Notes: generated by a model not told the origin, from the sequence alone. Counted from the first letter of the stretch, positions 48,445-57,972 are shown. The stretch: DNA of 59,738 nucleotides from Bacteroidaceae bacterium (GCA_017522785.1 JAFWYF010000025.1:1-59738), one strand, 5' to 3'. Translations and numbers: made by a program.

Positions 48445-49125
48445 TTAAATTGCTGTTTTTTTGCGAACAAGCACACTGTCCACCATCCCGTACTCCTTAG
48501 CCTCTTGTGCTGTCATCCAATAATCTCTATCACTGTCGGCCCAAACTTTTTCATAGGGCTGATGACTGTGCTCTGCTATTATTGTATAGAGCTCCTTCTT
48601 AAGCTTTTGGATTTCACGAGCAGTTATTTCTATATCGCTGGCTTGTCCTTGTGCACCACCCATAGGCTGATGAATCATAACACGACTATGAGTAAGCGCC
48701 GCGCGTTTGCCCTCGGCTCCTGCGACCAACAACACAGCAGCCATACTTGCAGCCATACCTGTACATATTGTAGAGACATCGCTGTTTATAAACTGCATGG
48801 TGTCGTAAATGCCTAATCCTGCACTTACCGAACCACCGGGAGAATTAATGTAGATTGAGATATCCTTTCCGCTATCTACAGAGTCCAGATAAAGCAACTG
48901 GGCTTGCAGGGTGTTCGCTGTATAATCATCTATTTGTGTACCGAGAAAAATGACTCTATCCATCATCAATCTCGAAAAAACATCCATTTGAGTTACATTC
49001 AATTGACGTTCTTCCAAAATATAGGGATTCAAATATTGCGATTGTGCTTTAATCACATCGTCAAGCACCATACTGTTTATTCCAAGGTGCTTAGTAGCAT
49101 ATTTTTTAAAATCATTTCTCTCCAT
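48445..49125 (-). CDS. clpP: ATP-dependent Clp protease proteolytic subunit ClpP
   Basis: The 226-residue serine peptidase forms the 14-mer proteolytic barrel. The catalytic Ser is in TGMAASMAAVLLVAG (near residue 120), the His in RVMIHQPMGGAQGQASD (near 145), and the Asp lies downstream near the YWMTAQEAKEYG helix. The N-terminal 25 residues are probably removed on maturation. It follows tig by 31 bases and precedes clpX by 15. Confidence 0.96.
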   Translation of the reverse strand: MERNDFKKYATKHLGINSMVLDDVIKAQSQYLNPYILEERQLNVTQMDVFSRLMMDRVIFLGTQIDDYTANTLQAQLLYLDSVDSGKDISIYINSPGGSVSAGLGIYDTMQFINSDVSTICTGMAASMAAVLLVAGAEGKRAALTHSRVMIHQPMGGAQGQASDIEITAREIQKLKKELYTIIAEHSHQPYEKVWADSDRDYWMTAQEAKEYGMVDSVLVRKKTAI

Positions 49126-49156
49126 ACAACAATAGTTTTAATATTTACCTATATAA

Positions 49157-50503
49157 TCAATCGTTTTCGGTAACCTTTTTGTTGAAGTCCTCAACAGAAA
49201 TTTTCTCTTCTTCCAAAGAAATTGCAGATTTAACAGCTTGTATGAGTTTAACATCTACTGCTCTATTAACCAAAGCCTCGCGTGTTCTATCTTGCTTCAA
49301 CATCTCTTTTGCATAGTTCTCGAGCAAATCCTCGGGGATATTAGCCATGCCATATTGAGCAAATTGTTCACGAGTAGCCTCTTTAGCAACACCAAGAACA
49401 TCCTCGTCGTTAATCTTAATTTCGTAAGTCTTAACCAACTGCTCTTTGATAAGATGCCATGAGAGCTCTGTAAGGCTCTTTTGGAAATCCTCTTCGCTGA
49501 TGCTTGCTGCTTTATCCTCTTTGTTAAGTTCCATGATACGACGGAGAAGCGCCTCGGGGAATTCCATTTTACCGATTTTCTCCATGAGATAAGTGCGTAC
49601 ATCCATTAAAAGCTTGTAATCGCTCTCAACCTCGAAACGAGCCTCGAACTGCTCTGCTATCTTTGTACGGAACTCCTCTTCTGTCTTAACAACATCTTTA
49701 CCAAATGCTGCATCAAATACAGTTTGGTTAAGTTCACTTGCTACGAAACGAGTTATCTCGCTCACTGTAAGGGTGAAATCTCCTTTTTTAGCAGCTACCT
49801 CGCTCTTCTCAATCTTAAGGAGAGAAGCTATTTCAGCCTCGTTACCATCGTAAGCAACAGAGGGGTTAAATGTTACGATATCACCAACCTTAGCACCGTT
49901 GAAGAGCGCTTTCTGCTCCTCACTCTTCATATACGAAGGCATGAGAACAGCGGCTTGTACACTGATACCACCCTCTGCAGCCTCGGCGAGGTTACCTTTT
50001 ATCATATCGCCATTCTCGTAAGAGTCTACCTGCTTGTATTCGCCACAACGCTGAGCATAGCTCTTAATTTGGCTTTCAACCATTTCATCGGTAGGTTGTA
50101 TCTTGTAATATGTCATCTTATCCTCTTTGCTCAAAGATGCATCGAATTTAGGAGCAATTGCAATGTCGAACTCAAATGTAAAGTCCTTTCCATTTACAAA
50201 GTCGAGGGTTGCTTGTTGCTCCTCATTGGGAAGAGGCTCGCCCAACATATCTACTTTGTTTTCTTTGATATACTCAAAGATTTTTGTTTGCAAAAGTTTG
50301 TTTACCTCTTCGGCTTTAACAGCTGTTCCATACTGTTTTTTGATTAAGCCCATGGGGACCATTCCGGGACGAAAACCGGGGATATTGGCTTTCTGACGGA
50401 AGTTTTTAAGTGTTTTTTCAACCTGTGCAGAATAATCTGCCTCAGTTACATTCACTACCAAACGTGCGCTGGTAGCATCAAGGTTTGTCAATGTAAATTC
50501 CAT
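49157..50503 (-). CDS. tig: Trigger factor
   Basis: From MEFTLTNLDATSARLVVNV the protein has 448 residues. The ribosome-binding signature is NIPGFRPGMVPMGLIKKQYG near residues 39-58. The middle FKBP-like domain is weakly conserved, so prolyl isomerase activity is uncertain. The C-terminal arms form the chaperone cradle. It binds nascent chains at the exit tunnel. The open frame extends to 50578, but the promoter -10 element lies at 50548-50555, so the later start is chosen. It heads tig-clpP-clpX. Confidence 0.94.
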   Translation of the reverse strand: MEFTLTNLDATSARLVVNVTEADYSAQVEKTLKNFRQKANIPGFRPGMVPMGLIKKQYGTAVKAEEVNKLLQTKIFEYIKENKVDMLGEPLPNEEQQATLDFVNGKDFTFEFDIAIAPKFDASLSKEDKMTYYKIQPTDEMVESQIKSYAQRCGEYKQVDSYENGDMIKGNLAEAAEGGISVQAAVLMPSYMKSEEQKALFNGAKVGDIVTFNPSVAYDGNEAEIASLLKIEKSEVAAKKGDFTLTVSEITRFVASELNQTVFDAAFGKDVVKTEEEFRTKIAEQFEARFEVESDYKLLMDVRTYLMEKIGKMEFPEALLRRIMELNKEDKAASISEEDFQKSLTELSWHLIKEQLVKTYEIKINDEDVLGVAKEATREQFAQYGMANIPEDLLENYAKEMLKQDRTREALVNRAVDVKLIQAVKSAISLEEEKISVEDFNKKVTEND

Positions 50504-50547
50504 ATATAATTTATATTTAAAATATTCTATCCCGAAAATAGAGTCTG

Positions 50548-50579
50548 CAAAATTACAACATCTTGAGCAGATAATCAAA
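50548..50579 (-). promoter_or_regulatory. Promoter of tig-clpP-clpX
   Basis: The reverse strand has TTTG, 20 bases and TAATTTTG, followed by CAG. The predicted leader is about 38 bases. It decides the tig start. Confidence 0.75.
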
Positions 50580-50635
50580 AAAAATGGACAAATTACGCTT
50601 TTTGAAGTAAAAATAGGCCTTCTATAAAGCCTAAA

Positions 50636-50676
50636 AAAGGCTGTATTTTGTTTTTTAACACAAAAATACAGCCTTT
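50636..50676 (-). terminator. Terminator after lptB
   Basis: A 14-bp stem (AAAGGCTGTATTTT and complement) with a 13-base loop lies 45 bases after the lptB stop codon. The reverse-strand tail begins TTTTAGGC, giving a short U-run. Confidence 0.78.
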
Positions 50677-50720
50677 AGAAATGTAATAATTTGCAGAACT
50701 GTTACATGTTTATTCGATTG

Positions 50721-51509
50721 TCAATCGATTTGGAAGTCTTTTTTGCGTAACACAAAATCGCGTCCAAGATACTTTTCACGAACTATTGAATTTTCGGCAA
50801 GTTCCTCGGGTGTTCCTTCGAACAAAATACGACCTTCAAACAAGAGGTACGCTCGGTCGGTAATATTCAGAGTCTCCTGCACATTATGGTCGGTAATTAA
50901 AATACCAATGTTCTTATCCTTTAATTTCCATACAATATACTGAATATCTTCTACCGCTATTGGATCGACACCTGCAAACGGCTCATCGAGCATAATAAAT
51001 TTAGGGTCGATAGCAAGACAACGCGCAATCTCTGTGCGACGTCTTTCACCTCCGGACAAACGATTTCCAAGATTTTTACGCACCTTTTGCAAGCGGAACT
51101 CCTCTATTAGACTCTCCAATTTCTCTTTCTGATACTCTTTGGGCTTTCCTGTTAGTTCTAGAACAGAAGCAATATTATCCTCCACCGACATATTGCGAAA
51201 AACGCTCGCCTCTTGTGCCAAATAGCCAACACCTATGCGCGCACGCTTATAAACCGGATATTTTGTTATCTCCAAATCGTTTAAAAAGATACGACCACCA
51301 TTGGGAACAACAAGACCTGTTGTCATATAAAACGAAGTGGTTTTTCCGGCACCGTTAGGGCCAAGCAAACCCACAATTTCACCCTGCTTTACATTAAAAG
51401 AGACATTGTTCACTACAGTACGTTTTCCATAGCGCTTTACCAATTCTTCGGTACGAAGAACCATCTGTTCTTTATTCTCATTATTTTTATTTCCGGCAAT
51501 CTCTTCCAT
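50721..51509 (-). CDS. lptB: LPS export ABC transporter ATP-binding protein LptB
   Basis: The 262-residue ABC ATPase powers extraction of LPS from the inner membrane with LptF/G. Walker A is [16 protein letters not shown] near residue 50. The Q-loop reads [14 protein letters not shown] and the signature [17 protein letters not shown]. Walker B is [16 protein letters not shown] and the H-loop is GILITDHNV. The ERRRTEIAR and FAGVDPIAV patterns are those of LptB. The first 15 residues are an extra hydrophilic extension. It is monocistronic, with its promoter at 51548-51578. Confidence 0.94.
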   Translation of the reverse strand: MEEIAGNKNNENKEQMVLRTEELVKRYGKRTVVNNVSFNVKQGEIVGLLGPNGAGKTTSFYMTTGLVVPNGGRIFLNDLEITKYPVYKRARIGVGYLAQEASVFRNMSVEDNIASVLELTGKPKEYQKEKLESLIEEFRLQKVRKNLGNRLSGGERRRTEIARCLAIDPKFIMLDEPFAGVDPIAVEDIQYIVWKLKDKNIGILITDHNVQETLNITDRAYLLFEGRILFEGTPEELAENSIVREKYLGRDFVLRKKDFQID

Positions 51510-51547
51510 TTTGAGCTATTTTGGAAACTGTTATAGTTTATTCTTGG

Positions 51548-51578
51548 CGAAGATAATGCAAATTCAACTTATAACCAA
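51548..51578 (-). promoter_or_regulatory. Promoter of lptB
   Basis: The reverse strand shows TTG, exactly 20 bases and TATCTTCG. The predicted leader is about 35 bases. Confidence 0.7.
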
Positions 51579-51684
51579 GTTTATAATAACCAGTTTTAAG
51601 TTATCTGAATAAAATGTTAAATAATTTAGCACTTCAAACAGCAAACTATTTGACATATTAACATATTAAAACAGATAAAAAGTG

Positions 51685-51692
51685 TAACTTCG
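51685..51692 (+). promoter_or_regulatory. -10 element of mlaE-mlaF
   Basis: TAACTTCG followed by CA is the TTCG-type -10 element, 26 bases before the mlaE ATG. No TTG at normal spacing. Confidence 0.5.
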
Positions 51693-51718
51693 CACTGTTT
51701 TTACAAACAGAGATAAGA

Positions 51719-52468
51719 ATGTTGTTCATAAAATCGATAAACACTTTCGGCAGTTATCTTATGCTCATGAGCAGAGTATTGACAAAACCCGAAAGCTGGA
51801 AGATGTTTTCACGACAGTTTCTTCGTGATATTTACCAATTGGGAATAAATTCAATACCAATAGTATTGCTTATATCGTTCTTTATTGGAGCTGTTATATG
51901 CATACAGATGAAATTGAATATAGAAAGCGCGTGGATGCCAAAATTTGTTGTAGGTTATGCAACACGCGAGATACTTATTCTTGAATTTTCATCGTCCATG
52001 ATGTGTCTTATCTTAGCCGGTAAAGTTGGAAGTAACATTACCTCCGAAATTGGGACTATGCGTGTTACACAACAGATTGACGCTATGGAAATAATGGGAG
52101 TTAACTCCGCCAATTTCCTAATTTTGCCTAAGATATCGGCATTGGTTGGCATGATACCAATACTTGTCATATTTAGTATTGCTGCCGGCATTGTAGGAGC
52201 TTATGCCATAGGATATGTAACACAAATGATGACAGCCGAAGACCTTACTGTAGGCCTTCAATACGAGTTTCATCAATGGTATATTTGGTGTAGTGTAATT
52301 AAATCGCTATTCTTCGCATTTATAATAGCATCTGTAGCCGCATTCTATGGATACAGAGTAGAAGGTGGTTCTATTGAGGTTGGCAAGGCCAGCACCGACT
52401 CTGTAGTAAGTTGTAGTGTTCTTATACTATTTGCCGACATTGTTTTAACCCAACTACTAATGCAATGA
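51719..52468 (+). CDS. mlaE: ABC transporter permease MlaE
   Basis: The 249-residue permease of the phospholipid transport system has about five to six membrane helices and the family motif region EIGTMRVTQQIDAMEIMGVN near residue 105. It also has the coupling element RVLTKPESWKMFSRQFLRDIY near residue 25. It shuttles phospholipids between the inner and outer membranes to preserve outer-leaflet asymmetry. Its end overlaps mlaF by 4 bases. No MCE-domain (MlaD) gene follows. Confidence 0.92.
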   Translation: MLFIKSINTFGSYLMLMSRVLTKPESWKMFSRQFLRDIYQLGINSIPIVLLISFFIGAVICIQMKLNIESAWMPKFVVGYATREILILEFSSSMMCLILAGKVGSNITSEIGTMRVTQQIDAMEIMGVNSANFLILPKISALVGMIPILVIFSIAAGIVGAYAIGYVTQMMTAEDLTVGLQYEFHQWYIWCSVIKSLFFAFIIASVAAFYGYRVEGGSIEVGKASTDSVVSCSVLILFADIVLTQLLMQ

Positions 52469-53220
52469 TAGAGATAAAGAACATACACAAGAATTTTGGC
52501 ACACAAACGGTACTTAATGATGTAAGTGCTGTATTTGATAATGGCAAGACAAACCTTATAATTGGCCAAAGTGGCGCCGGGAAAACCGTTCTACTAAAAT
52601 GTATTGTAGGATTGCTTGCACCCGACAAAGGCAAAGTTCTGTACGATGGGCGCAATGTTGTTACATTTGGAAAGAAAGAGAGGTTGATGCTACGTCGCGA
52701 AATGGGTATGCTATTCCAAAATGCGGCGCTCTTCGACTCAATGAGTGTACTTGAAAATGTTATGTTTCCGTTGGAAATGTTTTCGGACAAAAGTTATGAT
52801 GAAAAACTGAAGCGCGCCCGATTCTGCCTTGAACGCGTAAATATGATTGAGGCACAGGACAAAAGCCCCGAGGAACTGTCGGGTGGCATGCAAAAACGAG
52901 CGGCCATTGCCCGCGCTATAGCCCTAGAGCCAAAATACCTCTTTTGCGACGAACCAAATTCGGGCCTTGATCCAAAGACTTCACTCATAATTGACGAGTT
53001 AATACACGACATAACAAAGGAATATAATATCACAACCATTGTTAATACTCACGACATGAACTCTGTAATGGGTATTGGCGACCACATAATATTCCTTGCC
53101 AACGGCGAAATATCGTGGGAAGGAAACAAAGAAGAGATTCTGCACACCAACAGCAAGCAGTTGAACGATTTCTTGTTCTCAAGCGAAATCCTACGTAGAG
53201 TAGCAAGCGAAAAGATATAA
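52465..53220 (+). CDS. mlaF: ABC transporter ATP-binding protein MlaF
   Basis: The 251-residue ATPase partners MlaE. Walker A is IIGQSGAGKTVLLKCI near residue 35, the Q-loop MLFQNAALFDSMSV, the signature ELSGGMQKRAAIARAI, Walker B YLFCDEPNSGLDPKT and the H-loop VNTHDMNSV. The pattern CDEPNSGLDPKT with SGGMQKR is that of MlaF. It overlaps mlaE by 4 bases (ATGA). The operon ends at a bidirectional terminator shared with der; mlaD must be elsewhere. Confidence 0.92.
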   Translation: MIEIKNIHKNFGTQTVLNDVSAVFDNGKTNLIIGQSGAGKTVLLKCIVGLLAPDKGKVLYDGRNVVTFGKKERLMLRREMGMLFQNAALFDSMSVLENVMFPLEMFSDKSYDEKLKRARFCLERVNMIEAQDKSPEELSGGMQKRAAIARAIALEPKYLFCDEPNSGLDPKTSLIIDELIHDITKEYNITTIVNTHDMNSVMGIGDHIIFLANGEISWEGNKEEILHTNSKQLNDFLFSSEILRRVASEKI

Positions 53221-53232
53221 TATGGTTCAAAC

Positions 53233-53272
53233 AGGAAAAAGCGATTGCAAGTATTTGCAATCGCTTTTTCCT
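53233..53272. terminator. Bidirectional terminator between mlaF and der
   Basis: An 18-bp perfect stem (AGGAAAAAGCGATTGCAA and complement) has a GTAT loop. The A5 and T5 stretches inside the arms give a U-run on either strand. Its right end overlaps the der stop codon by 2 bases. Confidence 0.85.
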
Positions 53273-54587
53273 ATTTCTGTCTTATAAAAATATTCATTGG
53301 TACACCGGTAAAATTCCATCGTTCGCGAATCTTATTTTCCAAGAAACGGCGATACGGTTCTTTCACATATTGTGGCAGGTTAGCAAAAAAGAGGAATGTT
53401 GGTACACGCTTCTCCGGCAACTGCATACAATACTTTATTTTAATGTACTTACCCTTTATCGATGGAGGCGGATAGGCCTCTATAAGTGGCAACATCTCTT
53501 CGTTAAATTTAGCAGTAGATACTTTGGTCTTTGAATTGAGATATACCTCTTTTGCAATCTCCAACACCTTAAAGACACGCTGTTTTGTTACTGCCGAAGT
53601 AAATATAATGGGGAAATCGACAAATGGAGCTACACGCTCGCGAATAGCATTCTCAAAGAATTTCATCACCTTATCGCTCTTGTCTTCCACAAGGTCCCAT
53701 TTATTCACAACCACTACAAGGCTCTTTTGGTTACGCTGTATAATTGAGAAGATATTCAGGTCTTGTGATTCAATTCCACGTGTAGCATCTATCATAAGAA
53801 TACAAACATCGGAGTTTTCTATGGCACGGATAGAACGCAACACCGAGTAATACTCGATATCCTCACTCACCTTACTCTTTTTTCTTATACCGGCGGTATC
53901 TACCAGATAAAAGTCGAAACCAAATTTTGTATATCGAGTAAGTATTGAATCACGAGTAGTTCCGGCAATATTCGTAACAATATTTCTATCTTCACCTAAA
54001 AATACATTTATTATAGAACTTTTTCCGGCATTAGGACGTCCTACCACTGCAAAACGTGGGATATTCTCCTCGGGAGCCTCTTCTGCGTCTTTAGTAAACT
54101 TTGAAACAATAGTATCGAGCAAATCACCTGTACCGCTACCGTTTGCAGCTGAAATACAATAGATGTCGCCATCTATACCCATACTGTAAAATTCTGCCGA
54201 GGCATATTGCATTTCGTATGTATCGACCTTATTGGCAACCACCAACACCGGTTTTTTGGAGCGACGCAACATAGATGCCATCTCCATATCCAAGTCGGTG
54301 AGACCATTCATCGTATCAACCACAAACAGTATCACATCGGCTTCATCCATAGCCAATGTTACTTGTTCACGTATTGCCTCTTCAAATACATCGTCGGAAT
54401 TTACCACCCAGCCACCTGTATCTACAAGTGAAAACTCTTTTCCACACCAAATGCATCGGCCATACTGACGGTCGCGTGTTGTACCGGCCTCGTCCGATAT
54501 AATCGCCTGTCGTGTTTCTGTAAGGCGGTTAAACAAGGTCGATTTTCCTACATTGGGACGACCGACTATCGCTACTAAGTTTCCCAT
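53271..54587 (-). CDS. der: Ribosome assembly GTPase Der (EngA)
   Basis: The 438-residue protein has two tandem GTPase domains and a C-terminal KH-like domain (about 355-438). The first has [19 protein letters not shown] and NKVD; the second has [14 protein letters not shown] near residue 180, [11 protein letters not shown] and NKWDLVE. It is needed for 50S assembly. It follows era by 23 bases. Both GTPases serve ribosome maturation (50S and 30S), which explains the pairing. Confidence 0.96.
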   Translation of the reverse strand: MGNLVAIVGRPNVGKSTLFNRLTETRQAIISDEAGTTRDRQYGRCIWCGKEFSLVDTGGWVVNSDDVFEEAIREQVTLAMDEADVILFVVDTMNGLTDLDMEMASMLRRSKKPVLVVANKVDTYEMQYASAEFYSMGIDGDIYCISAANGSGTGDLLDTIVSKFTKDAEEAPEENIPRFAVVGRPNAGKSSIINVFLGEDRNIVTNIAGTTRDSILTRYTKFGFDFYLVDTAGIRKKSKVSEDIEYYSVLRSIRAIENSDVCILMIDATRGIESQDLNIFSIIQRNQKSLVVVVNKWDLVEDKSDKVMKFFENAIRERVAPFVDFPIIFTSAVTKQRVFKVLEIAKEVYLNSKTKVSTAKFNEEMLPLIEAYPPPSIKGKYIKIKYCMQLPEKRVPTFLFFANLPQYVKEPYRRFLENKIRERWNFTGVPMNIFIRQK

Positions 54588-54610
54588 ATTCCCGAAGTAT
54601 GAATTAGTTT

Positions 54611-55495
54611 TTAATCTTTCTGGTCATAACCAAAGCGACGCAACTGTTTATCGGAGTTACGCCAATCCTTGTCTACTTTCACATATATCTCTAAAAATAT
54701 TCTTTTTGCAAAGAATTTTTCCAAGGCACGTCGTGCCTCGGTAGCAACACGTTTCAAAGCAGCACCCTCGTGCCCAATGATAATCCCTTTTTGAGAATCA
54801 CGCTCTACAAAAATCAAGGCTTTAATATATATACTGCCGTCGGTCTCTTTGAAATGCTCGACTCCAACCTCACACACATAAGGTATCTCTTTGTCGTAGT
54901 GCAACAAAATTTTTTCGCGTATGATTTCTGTTACAAAGAAGCGTGCCGGCTTATCAGTAAGTGCATCCTTATCGAAATAGGGAGGCGAAGGGGGAAGCAA
55001 CTCCATTATTCTTCGCATCACTGCATCGACATTGAATTTTGCCAAAGCCGAAATTGGTAGAATTTCTGCCTCAGGCAATATATCGTGCCACTGTTCTACC
55101 TTTTTCACAAGTTCTTCTTGGTTGCTTAAATCTATCTTATTGATAAGCACCAATATAGGAATTTCCAATTTACGAACCTCTTCTATGAAATCGCTATTTT
55201 TTTCGGGCGACTCCACCATATCTGTAACATAAAGCAATATATCGGCATCGCGCAATGCTGAACGTGAGAAGCGCAACATAGCCTCTTGTAGCTTATAATT
55301 AGGTTTAAGAACACCGGGAGTATCGGAAAACACTATTTGCACTTCATCGGTATTCAATATTCCCATAATTCTGTGGCGTGTTGTTTGCGCCTTGAATGTG
55401 GCAATGGAAATTCTCTCACCAACTAGCAAATTCATAAGAGTCGATTTTCCGACATTAGGATTTCCAACAATATTCACAAAGCCTGCTTTATGCAT
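54611..55495 (-). CDS. era: Ribosome assembly GTPase Era
   Basis: The 294-residue protein has a GTPase domain ([14 protein letters not shown] near residue 11-24, SDTPGVLKP, and NKIDLS near 123) and a C-terminal KH domain with [15 protein letters not shown] near residue 250. It binds the 3' end of 16S rRNA. It is followed by der. No consensus promoter is visible in the 45 bases between the rpmF terminator and the start, so it may be expressed by read-through or from an atypical promoter. Confidence 0.96.
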   Translation of the reverse strand: MHKAGFVNIVGNPNVGKSTLMNLLVGERISIATFKAQTTRHRIMGILNTDEVQIVFSDTPGVLKPNYKLQEAMLRFSRSALRDADILLYVTDMVESPEKNSDFIEEVRKLEIPILVLINKIDLSNQEELVKKVEQWHDILPEAEILPISALAKFNVDAVMRRIMELLPPSPPYFDKDALTDKPARFFVTEIIREKILLHYDKEIPYVCEVGVEHFKETDGSIYIKALIFVERDSQKGIIIGHEGAALKRVATEARRALEKFFAKRIFLEIYVKVDKDWRNSDKQLRRFGYDQKD

Positions 55496-55539
55496 AATTA
55501 TTCCTGTTCGTTACTTGTGTAAGGTATTATTTTAAAAAG

Positions 55540-55575
55540 AAAAACGCACCACAACTATAAGAAAGGTGCGTTTTT
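55540..55575 (-). terminator. Terminator after rpmF
   Basis: An 11-bp stem (AAAAACGCACC and complement) with a 14-base loop, followed on the reverse strand by TCTTTTTAAAA. It separates yceD-rpmF from era-der. Confidence 0.8.
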
Positions 55576-55591
55576 ATTCCACGTACAAAAC

Positions 55592-55621
55592 TACCATGTC
55601 TTGTCGGAGACAAGAGTGGTA
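55592..55621 (-). promoter_or_regulatory. Extra hairpin between rpmF and its terminator
   Basis: A stem TCTTGTC with loop GGA, continued after a small internal loop by TACCA/TGGTA, begins 12 bases after the rpmF stop codon. It has no U-run. It could protect the transcript from 3' exonucleases or be a relic; no role can be assigned. Confidence 0.4.
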
Positions 55622-55632
55622 TTCTAATTATT

Positions 55633-55818
55633 TCAGACTGCTGCCTCTTTCTCGATAGCAAGCTTGCCTCTATAATAACCACACGCACCGCATACGGTGT
55701 GATAAACGTGCCATTCACCGCAGTTAGGGCAAATAGCCAATGTAGGAGCAACTGCCTTGTCATGAGTTCTTCTCTTGGCAGTTCTTGTCTTAGATTGTCT
55801 TCTTTTAGGATGTGCCAT
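55633..55818 (-). CDS. rpmF: 50S ribosomal protein L32
   Basis: The 61-residue protein starts MAHPKRRQSKTRTAKRRTHD, as bL32 does, and has the zinc ribbon intact as CPNC and CGAC (residues about 30-33 and 43-46), so it is the zinc-binding form. It lies 12 bases after yceD. The next gene in many bacteria and in other Bacteroidetes is fabH, but here the terminator and then era follow. Confidence 0.96.
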   Translation of the reverse strand: MAHPKRRQSKTRTAKRRTHDKAVAPTLAICPNCGEWHVYHTVCGACGYYRGKLAIEKEAAV

Positions 55819-55830
55819 TTTAATTACGTT

Positions 55831-56382
55831 TTAAATATCTTCTTCAATTTGTATATTCTTTAAACTTTCCCAACGAGGGTCAATAACCTTTTCTTCTGCT
55901 TCTGACTCGAAATTTTCCTCGTCGGAGCCATCGTTGCAGTTATACTTTTTCAAGCGCCCTGTCATCTCTCGATTACATTTTCCGGGAGCATGCACCTTTT
56001 TCATTGGCAATGCAAGAGCTATGAACTCATACAGATACCATGCCAAGTTTATATCTCCTTCATCTTCGGGAACAACGACTATATCGCCCTCATCGGCATA
56101 ACTTTCGCCTAATTTCACTTTTAATGTATTCTCTGCGACTATATCAATCTCAAGGTCATCGAGACATCTGTCGCAAGGAACAATCACAGTACCGTTCAAT
56201 ACAAATGTAAAATCGAAAACTTCGCGGTTCTTTCTGACCGATACCTTTGCATTTACCGTACCTCTCTGAAATTCCTCTCCATCAATATCTGCAAAGAAAT
56301 TATTGTTAAGGTCGAATTCCAAATTAAGGGTTTCTGTTTTCAGCCCCTTTAACTCAACATTGTATTTATCAAAACGTCCCAT
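55831..56382 (-). CDS. YceD/DUF177 family protein
   Basis: The 183-residue protein is of the YceD type, normally paired with rpmF and implicated in 23S rRNA accumulation. The conserved motif is VPCDRCLDDLEID near residue 72-84 (C-x2-C), with later cysteines in PGKCNRE and KYNCNDG. The C-terminal part is acidic and ends DPRWESLKNI, the typical family ending. It is the first gene of yceD-rpmF, with a -10 element at 56455-56462. Confidence 0.9.
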   Translation of the reverse strand: MGRFDKYNVELKGLKTETLNLEFDLNNNFFADIDGEEFQRGTVNAKVSVRKNREVFDFTFVLNGTVIVPCDRCLDDLEIDIVAENTLKVKLGESYADEGDIVVVPEDEGDINLAWYLYEFIALALPMKKVHAPGKCNREMTGRLKKYNCNDGSDEENFESEAEEKVIDPRWESLKNIQIEEDI

Positions 56383-56454
56383 ATTCTTATCTCACATTCA
56401 CAATATTAATATGTTAAAGCCATCTGAAATTGCTCCATTTTCGGAGTTTGCGTG

Positions 56455-56462
56455 CAAAGATA
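56455..56462 (-). promoter_or_regulatory. -10 element of yceD-rpmF
   Basis: The reverse strand reads TATCTTTG followed by CA, an exact consensus match giving a leader of about 65 bases. No properly spaced TTG was found. Confidence 0.5.
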
Positions 56463-56503
56463 CGAATAAAATTCGTTTCCACCACCTTAAAAGAAGAAAA
56501 TAT

Positions 56504-57652
56504 TCATTTTTTTAATTCTAAACGGAAAGTTGTGCCCTTTCCTTGCTCGGAATGTTTCACAAAAATGTGTCCTTTATGGTATTGTTCCATGATTCTTTTT
56601 GCCAATGAGAGGCCAAGCCCCCAACCACGCTTTTTTGTTGTGTACCCCGGTTCAAAAACTCTTTTGAAGCACGATTTTGCAAGACCCCTTCCGGTATCTG
56701 TAACATCGATATATGCCTTATTATCATCTTGTGAAACAGTGAAAGTTATAGTACCTACACCATTCATGGCATCGATGGCATTTTTACACAAATTTTCAAA
56801 AACCCATTCCATGAGAGGAGCATTCATGCGCACCATAAGCGGACGTTTAGGGTATTTACATACAAACTGTACCTTCTCCGAAGTACGATGTTTGAAATAA
56901 TCAACAACCCTATCGAGTATTTCGAGTAAATCTTCACTCGAAGGTTCCGGCTTAGAGCCTATCTTAGAAAAACGTTCTGCTACAGTTTGTAAGCGTCCAA
57001 CATCTTTCCCCATCTCTACCAACAGTTCATCGGCCGGATACTTTTCACGTAGAACTTCGCTCCATGCCATTAAAGAAGAGATTGGAGTACCCAATTGATG
57101 TGCGGTCTCTTTTGAAAGTCCAACCCACACTTTGTTCTGCTCCGCACGTTTTGAACTTACAATGGCAACAAGGCATATCAGGAAAAAGAGCAGAACAACA
57201 AACAACTGGATATATGGATAATATGATAATCGTTTCAACAACAAAGAGTCGGAATAGCACACCTCGAGATAGTCTCCATCACCCATATCTATAGGGATTA
57301 TATTACTATTTCCGCGCATCTCCGACGCCATTTGCATTAGTACAGCCAACGAATCACTGCCACTCTCAATTTCTATGTTCCTGTAACTGTTTATGGCACC
57401 TTTGCTATCTATTACTACCACAGGAATTGTATTGTTTCCATTTAGCACTGCAAGCACCAGATTAAGGTCGGTACTCTCATCGGCACTATTAAGAGAGCGC
57501 ATTGCTTCGGCCCATACACGCATTTTATTCAACTCCTCGTTTTTGAGGTCGGCAACAAGTTTGTCCGATATGAATAATGAACCTGCAGCAATGACGGCTG
57601 CTACAAGAATGAGGAGATATTTTATACTTCTAAAATTGGAAAACAACTTCAT
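56504..57652 (-). CDS. Membrane sensor histidine kinase (orphan)
   Basis: The 382-residue kinase has a first membrane helix (about residues 12-29), a periplasmic sensor region of about 110 residues, a second helix (about 143-163), and then the catalytic core. The H-box is SKETAHQLGTPISSL (His near 184). The N-box is FENLCKNAIDAMNG, G1 is DTGRGLAK and G2 is GWGLGLSLAKRI. There is no receiver domain and no response regulator next to it. The ETAHQLGTPISSL H-box is the HQLGTPxSS type common in Bacteroidetes. It is transcribed alone. Confidence 0.9.
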   Translation of the reverse strand: MKLFSNFRSIKYLLILVAAVIAAGSLFISDKLVADLKNEELNKMRVWAEAMRSLNSADESTDLNLVLAVLNGNNTIPVVVIDSKGAINSYRNIEIESGSDSLAVLMQMASEMRGNSNIIPIDMGDGDYLEVCYSDSLLLKRLSYYPYIQLFVVLLFFLICLVAIVSSKRAEQNKVWVGLSKETAHQLGTPISSLMAWSEVLREKYPADELLVEMGKDVGRLQTVAERFSKIGSKPEPSSEDLLEILDRVVDYFKHRTSEKVQFVCKYPKRPLMVRMNAPLMEWVFENLCKNAIDAMNGVGTITFTVSQDDNKAYIDVTDTGRGLAKSCFKRVFEPGYTTKKRGWGLGLSLAKRIMEQYHKGHIFVKHSEQGKGTTFRLELKK

Positions 57653-57771
57653 TTCTAACAGTTTTTACAAAGTAAAAACGCTAAAAAGCACTATTTATTA
57701 TAATGTTCTTAAATAAAAACCACTGAATTATTCACAGAAACAGTACAAAATAACAGTTCGATTTTGCACGT

Positions 57772-57972
57772 TTAATCTTCCTCTTCTAAAAAGAAGATAT
57801 CATCTACCTTTTTATTGAAATGACGAGCAATCTTAAGTGCAAGCACTGTAGAAGGGACGAAGCGTCCCTTCTCTATGGCATTTATAGTTTGACGGCTTAC
57901 GCTTACAGAATCGGCTAGTTGCTGTTGCGAGATATCTGCAATTGCTCGCTCCACTCTGATACTATTCTTCAT
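57772..57972 (-). CDS. Small XRE-family (HTH_3) transcriptional regulator
   Basis: The 66-residue protein is one helix-turn-helix domain: RVERAIADISQQQLADSVSVSRQTINAIEKGRFVPS. It resembles the YozG-like regulators (RxxxxxSQQxLAxxxxVSRQTI, then VDDIFFLEE). Proteins of this size usually repress their own operon and are commonly paired with a small membrane protein. The start overlaps the end of the upstream membrane gene by 11 bases, so the two are translationally coupled. Confidence 0.92.
   Translation of the reverse strand: MKNSIRVERAIADISQQQLADSVSVSRQTINAIEKGRFVPSTVLALKIARHFNKKVDDIFFLEEED

Noticed and set aside
49724-50347. A 207-codon open frame on the forward strand opposite tig
   Set aside because: It lies entirely within the trigger factor gene on the other strand and has no ribosome binding site, promoter or recognisable domain.
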